Assembly: GCF_022647665.1 (NCBI RefSeq)
Contig: NZ_CP071872.1
Span: forward strand, 3,100,001-3,164,000
Reading direction: 5' to 3'
Length of the DNA: 64,000 bases
Origin: Streptomyces formicae
Lineage (GTDB): Bacteria; Actinomycetota; Actinomycetes; Streptomycetales; Streptomycetaceae
Below are positions 62,975-64,000 of this stretch, in pieces. Each line of letters begins with the position of its first letter. Positions within the stretch are counted from its first letter, which is position 1. Made by a program: the position numbers and the translations under genes. The notes beneath the pieces are model-generated. The model saw nothing but the letters and a program-made list of their open reading frames with translations. It searched no databases and had not been told where the DNA came from.

Positions 62975-64000
62975 ATGGGCGTACGCAAAGACCTCGAGCG
63001 GGCCAGGCACCGAGCCGACCTGGCAGGACGCGCCGCCGTCGAACTGATCCGGGAGAGCGGGACCGTACGCGAGGTACGTGCCGCCCCGCTCGTGGCGGCC
63101 GCCACCACCGGGTCCACGGCCGACATCCCCTTCGTGAACGCCGAGGAAGCCCCCGACGCCGTCGTCCTGCGGCGCAAGGAGGCGGGCGGCTGGCAGGGTG
63201 TCACGGCCGCCGAGTTCGCCTGGCAGGTCACCGCGGTCGCCAAGGGCCTCATCGCCGCCGGACTGGAGCCCGGCGGACGGGTCGCGATCATGTCCCGCAC
63301 CCGCTACGAATGGACCGTCCTCGACTTCGCGGTCTGGGCGGCCGGCGGACAGGTCGTGCCCGTCTACGCCACCTCGTCGGCCGAGCAGATCGCCTGGATC
63401 CTGCGCGACTCCGGTGCGCGGTTCGCCGTCGTCGAGAACGACGCCAACGCGGCGACCGTCGACGAAGCGGCGCAGGGGCTGCCCGAGCCGCCCCGGCTGT
63501 GGCGCATCGACGACGGCGCGGTGCGGGAGCTGGCCGAGCTCGGGCGCTCGACACCCGACGAAGAGGTCACCAAACGGCGCGCCGCCCTCACGCCCGGGAC
63601 CATCGCCACGCTCTGCTACACCTCCGGCACCACCGGCCGCCCCAAGGGCTGCGTCCTCACCCACGGCAATCTGCACGCCGAGGCCGCCAACACCGTCGAG
63701 CTGCTCCATCCCGTCTTCAAGGAGGTCACCGGCCAGACCGCGGCCACCCTCCTCTTCCTCCCGCTCGCGCACATACTCGGCCGCACGATCCAGGTGGCCT
63801 GTCTCCTCGCGCGCATCGAACTCGGCCACTGCCCGAGCATCAGACCCGACGAACTCCGCCCGGAGCTGAGGGAGTTCCGGCCGACCTTCGTCGTCGGCGT
63901 GCCCTATCTCTTCGAGAAGATCCACGAAACGGGCCGGGCCACGGCCGAGAAGCTCGGACGCGGCGCGTCCTTCGAGCGGGCCGACCGGATCGCCGTACGG
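62975..64000 (+). CDS. Long-chain fatty-acid-CoA ligase (AMP-binding), N-terminal part
   Basis: The gene starts at ATG 62975 (AGGAG site) and runs off the window after 342 codons. It activates fatty acids to acyl-AMP and acyl-CoA. Motifs are GVTAAEFAWQVTAVAKGLI, MSRTRYEWTVLDFAVWAAGG and the AMP-binding P-loop TLCYTSGTTGRPKGCVLTH. LLFLPLAHILGRTIQVA and VVGVPYLFEKIHETG follow. The pattern is that of bacterial long-chain ligases of the FadD15 type; the C-terminal domain lies outside the window. Confidence 0.92.
   Translation, partial: MGVRKDLERARHRADLAGRAAVELIRESGTVREVRAAPLVAAATTGSTADIPFVNAEEAPDAVVLRRKEAGGWQGVTAAEFAWQVTAVAKGLIAAGLEPGGRVAIMSRTRYEWTVLDFAVWAAGGQVVPVYATSSAEQIAWILRDSGARFAVVENDANAATVDEAAQGLPEPPRLWRIDDGAVRELAELGRSTPDEEVTKRRAALTPGTIATLCYTSGTTGRPKGCVLTHGNLHAEAANTVELLHPVFKEVTGQTAATLLFLPLAHILGRTIQVACLLARIELGHCPSIRPDELRPELREFRPTFVVGVPYLFEKIHETGRATAEKLGRGASFERADRIAVR

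Overview
The window is very GC-rich actinobacterial DNA with strong third-position G/C bias, frequent GTG starts and many 4-bp ATGA/GTGA overlaps. Its gene content (a conservon, XRE/DUF397 pairs, a DUF4157 protein, a LAxTG sortase substrate, DUF2690 and DUF1996 secreted proteins) points strongly to a Streptomyces chromosome, probably a variable region. I recognise no rRNA, tRNA or CRISPR array.

Layout. 1-13.4 kb: the end of an upstream gene (perhaps a sulfatase) and a formylglycine-generating enzyme; two secreted peptidoglycan-active proteins; a divergent MFS exporter/TetR pair with a twin palindromic operator; an N-formylglutamate amidohydrolase; a CPBP membrane protease; a secreted SMP-30-like protein; an ArsR regulator; a DUF2690 protein; and a first XRE/DUF397 pair. 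13.4-21.6 kb: a secreted GH16 glucanase with a ricin-type lectin domain, a MHYT membrane protein followed by a complete conservon (sensor kinase, roadblock, DUF742, GTPase), and a streptogrisin-type protease gene broken by a 250-bp mobile element. 21.7-31.6 kb: a GH2 remnant, a LASTG cell-wall-anchored DUF1996 protein, a ParA with a tiny partner, and an NHLM-type peptide export operon (two ABC proteins, one with a C39 peptidase, plus an HlyD-like protein) headed by a Cys-free double-glycine precursor peptide. 32-45 kb: an alpha/beta hydrolase/NTF2-like pair, a sigma factor fused to a membrane-anchored CAP domain, Nudix, VOC and phosphoesterase genes, an abaA-like cluster, an M64 peptidase, a DUF4157 protein and a DinB protein. 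45-58.1 kb: a glycan-use locus (GH38, GH4, GH2, LacI regulator, ABC importer with its own ATPase). 58.1-64 kb: a second mobile element, a flavin amine-oxidase-like protein, and YchJ-, DUF2269- and GlxA-type genes and the start of a long-chain acyl-CoA ligase.

Two themes cut across the region. First, a small non-autonomous element (MITE) with GGGCCTGTCGTTCGGATC ends and TA flanks is present as two 250-bp copies and one 47-bp derivative. Second, four otherwise good genes carry single-base frameshifts, some in short G/C runs; these may be sequence errors rather than decay. Function calls rest on motifs read by eye and on family knowledge; no database search was run.
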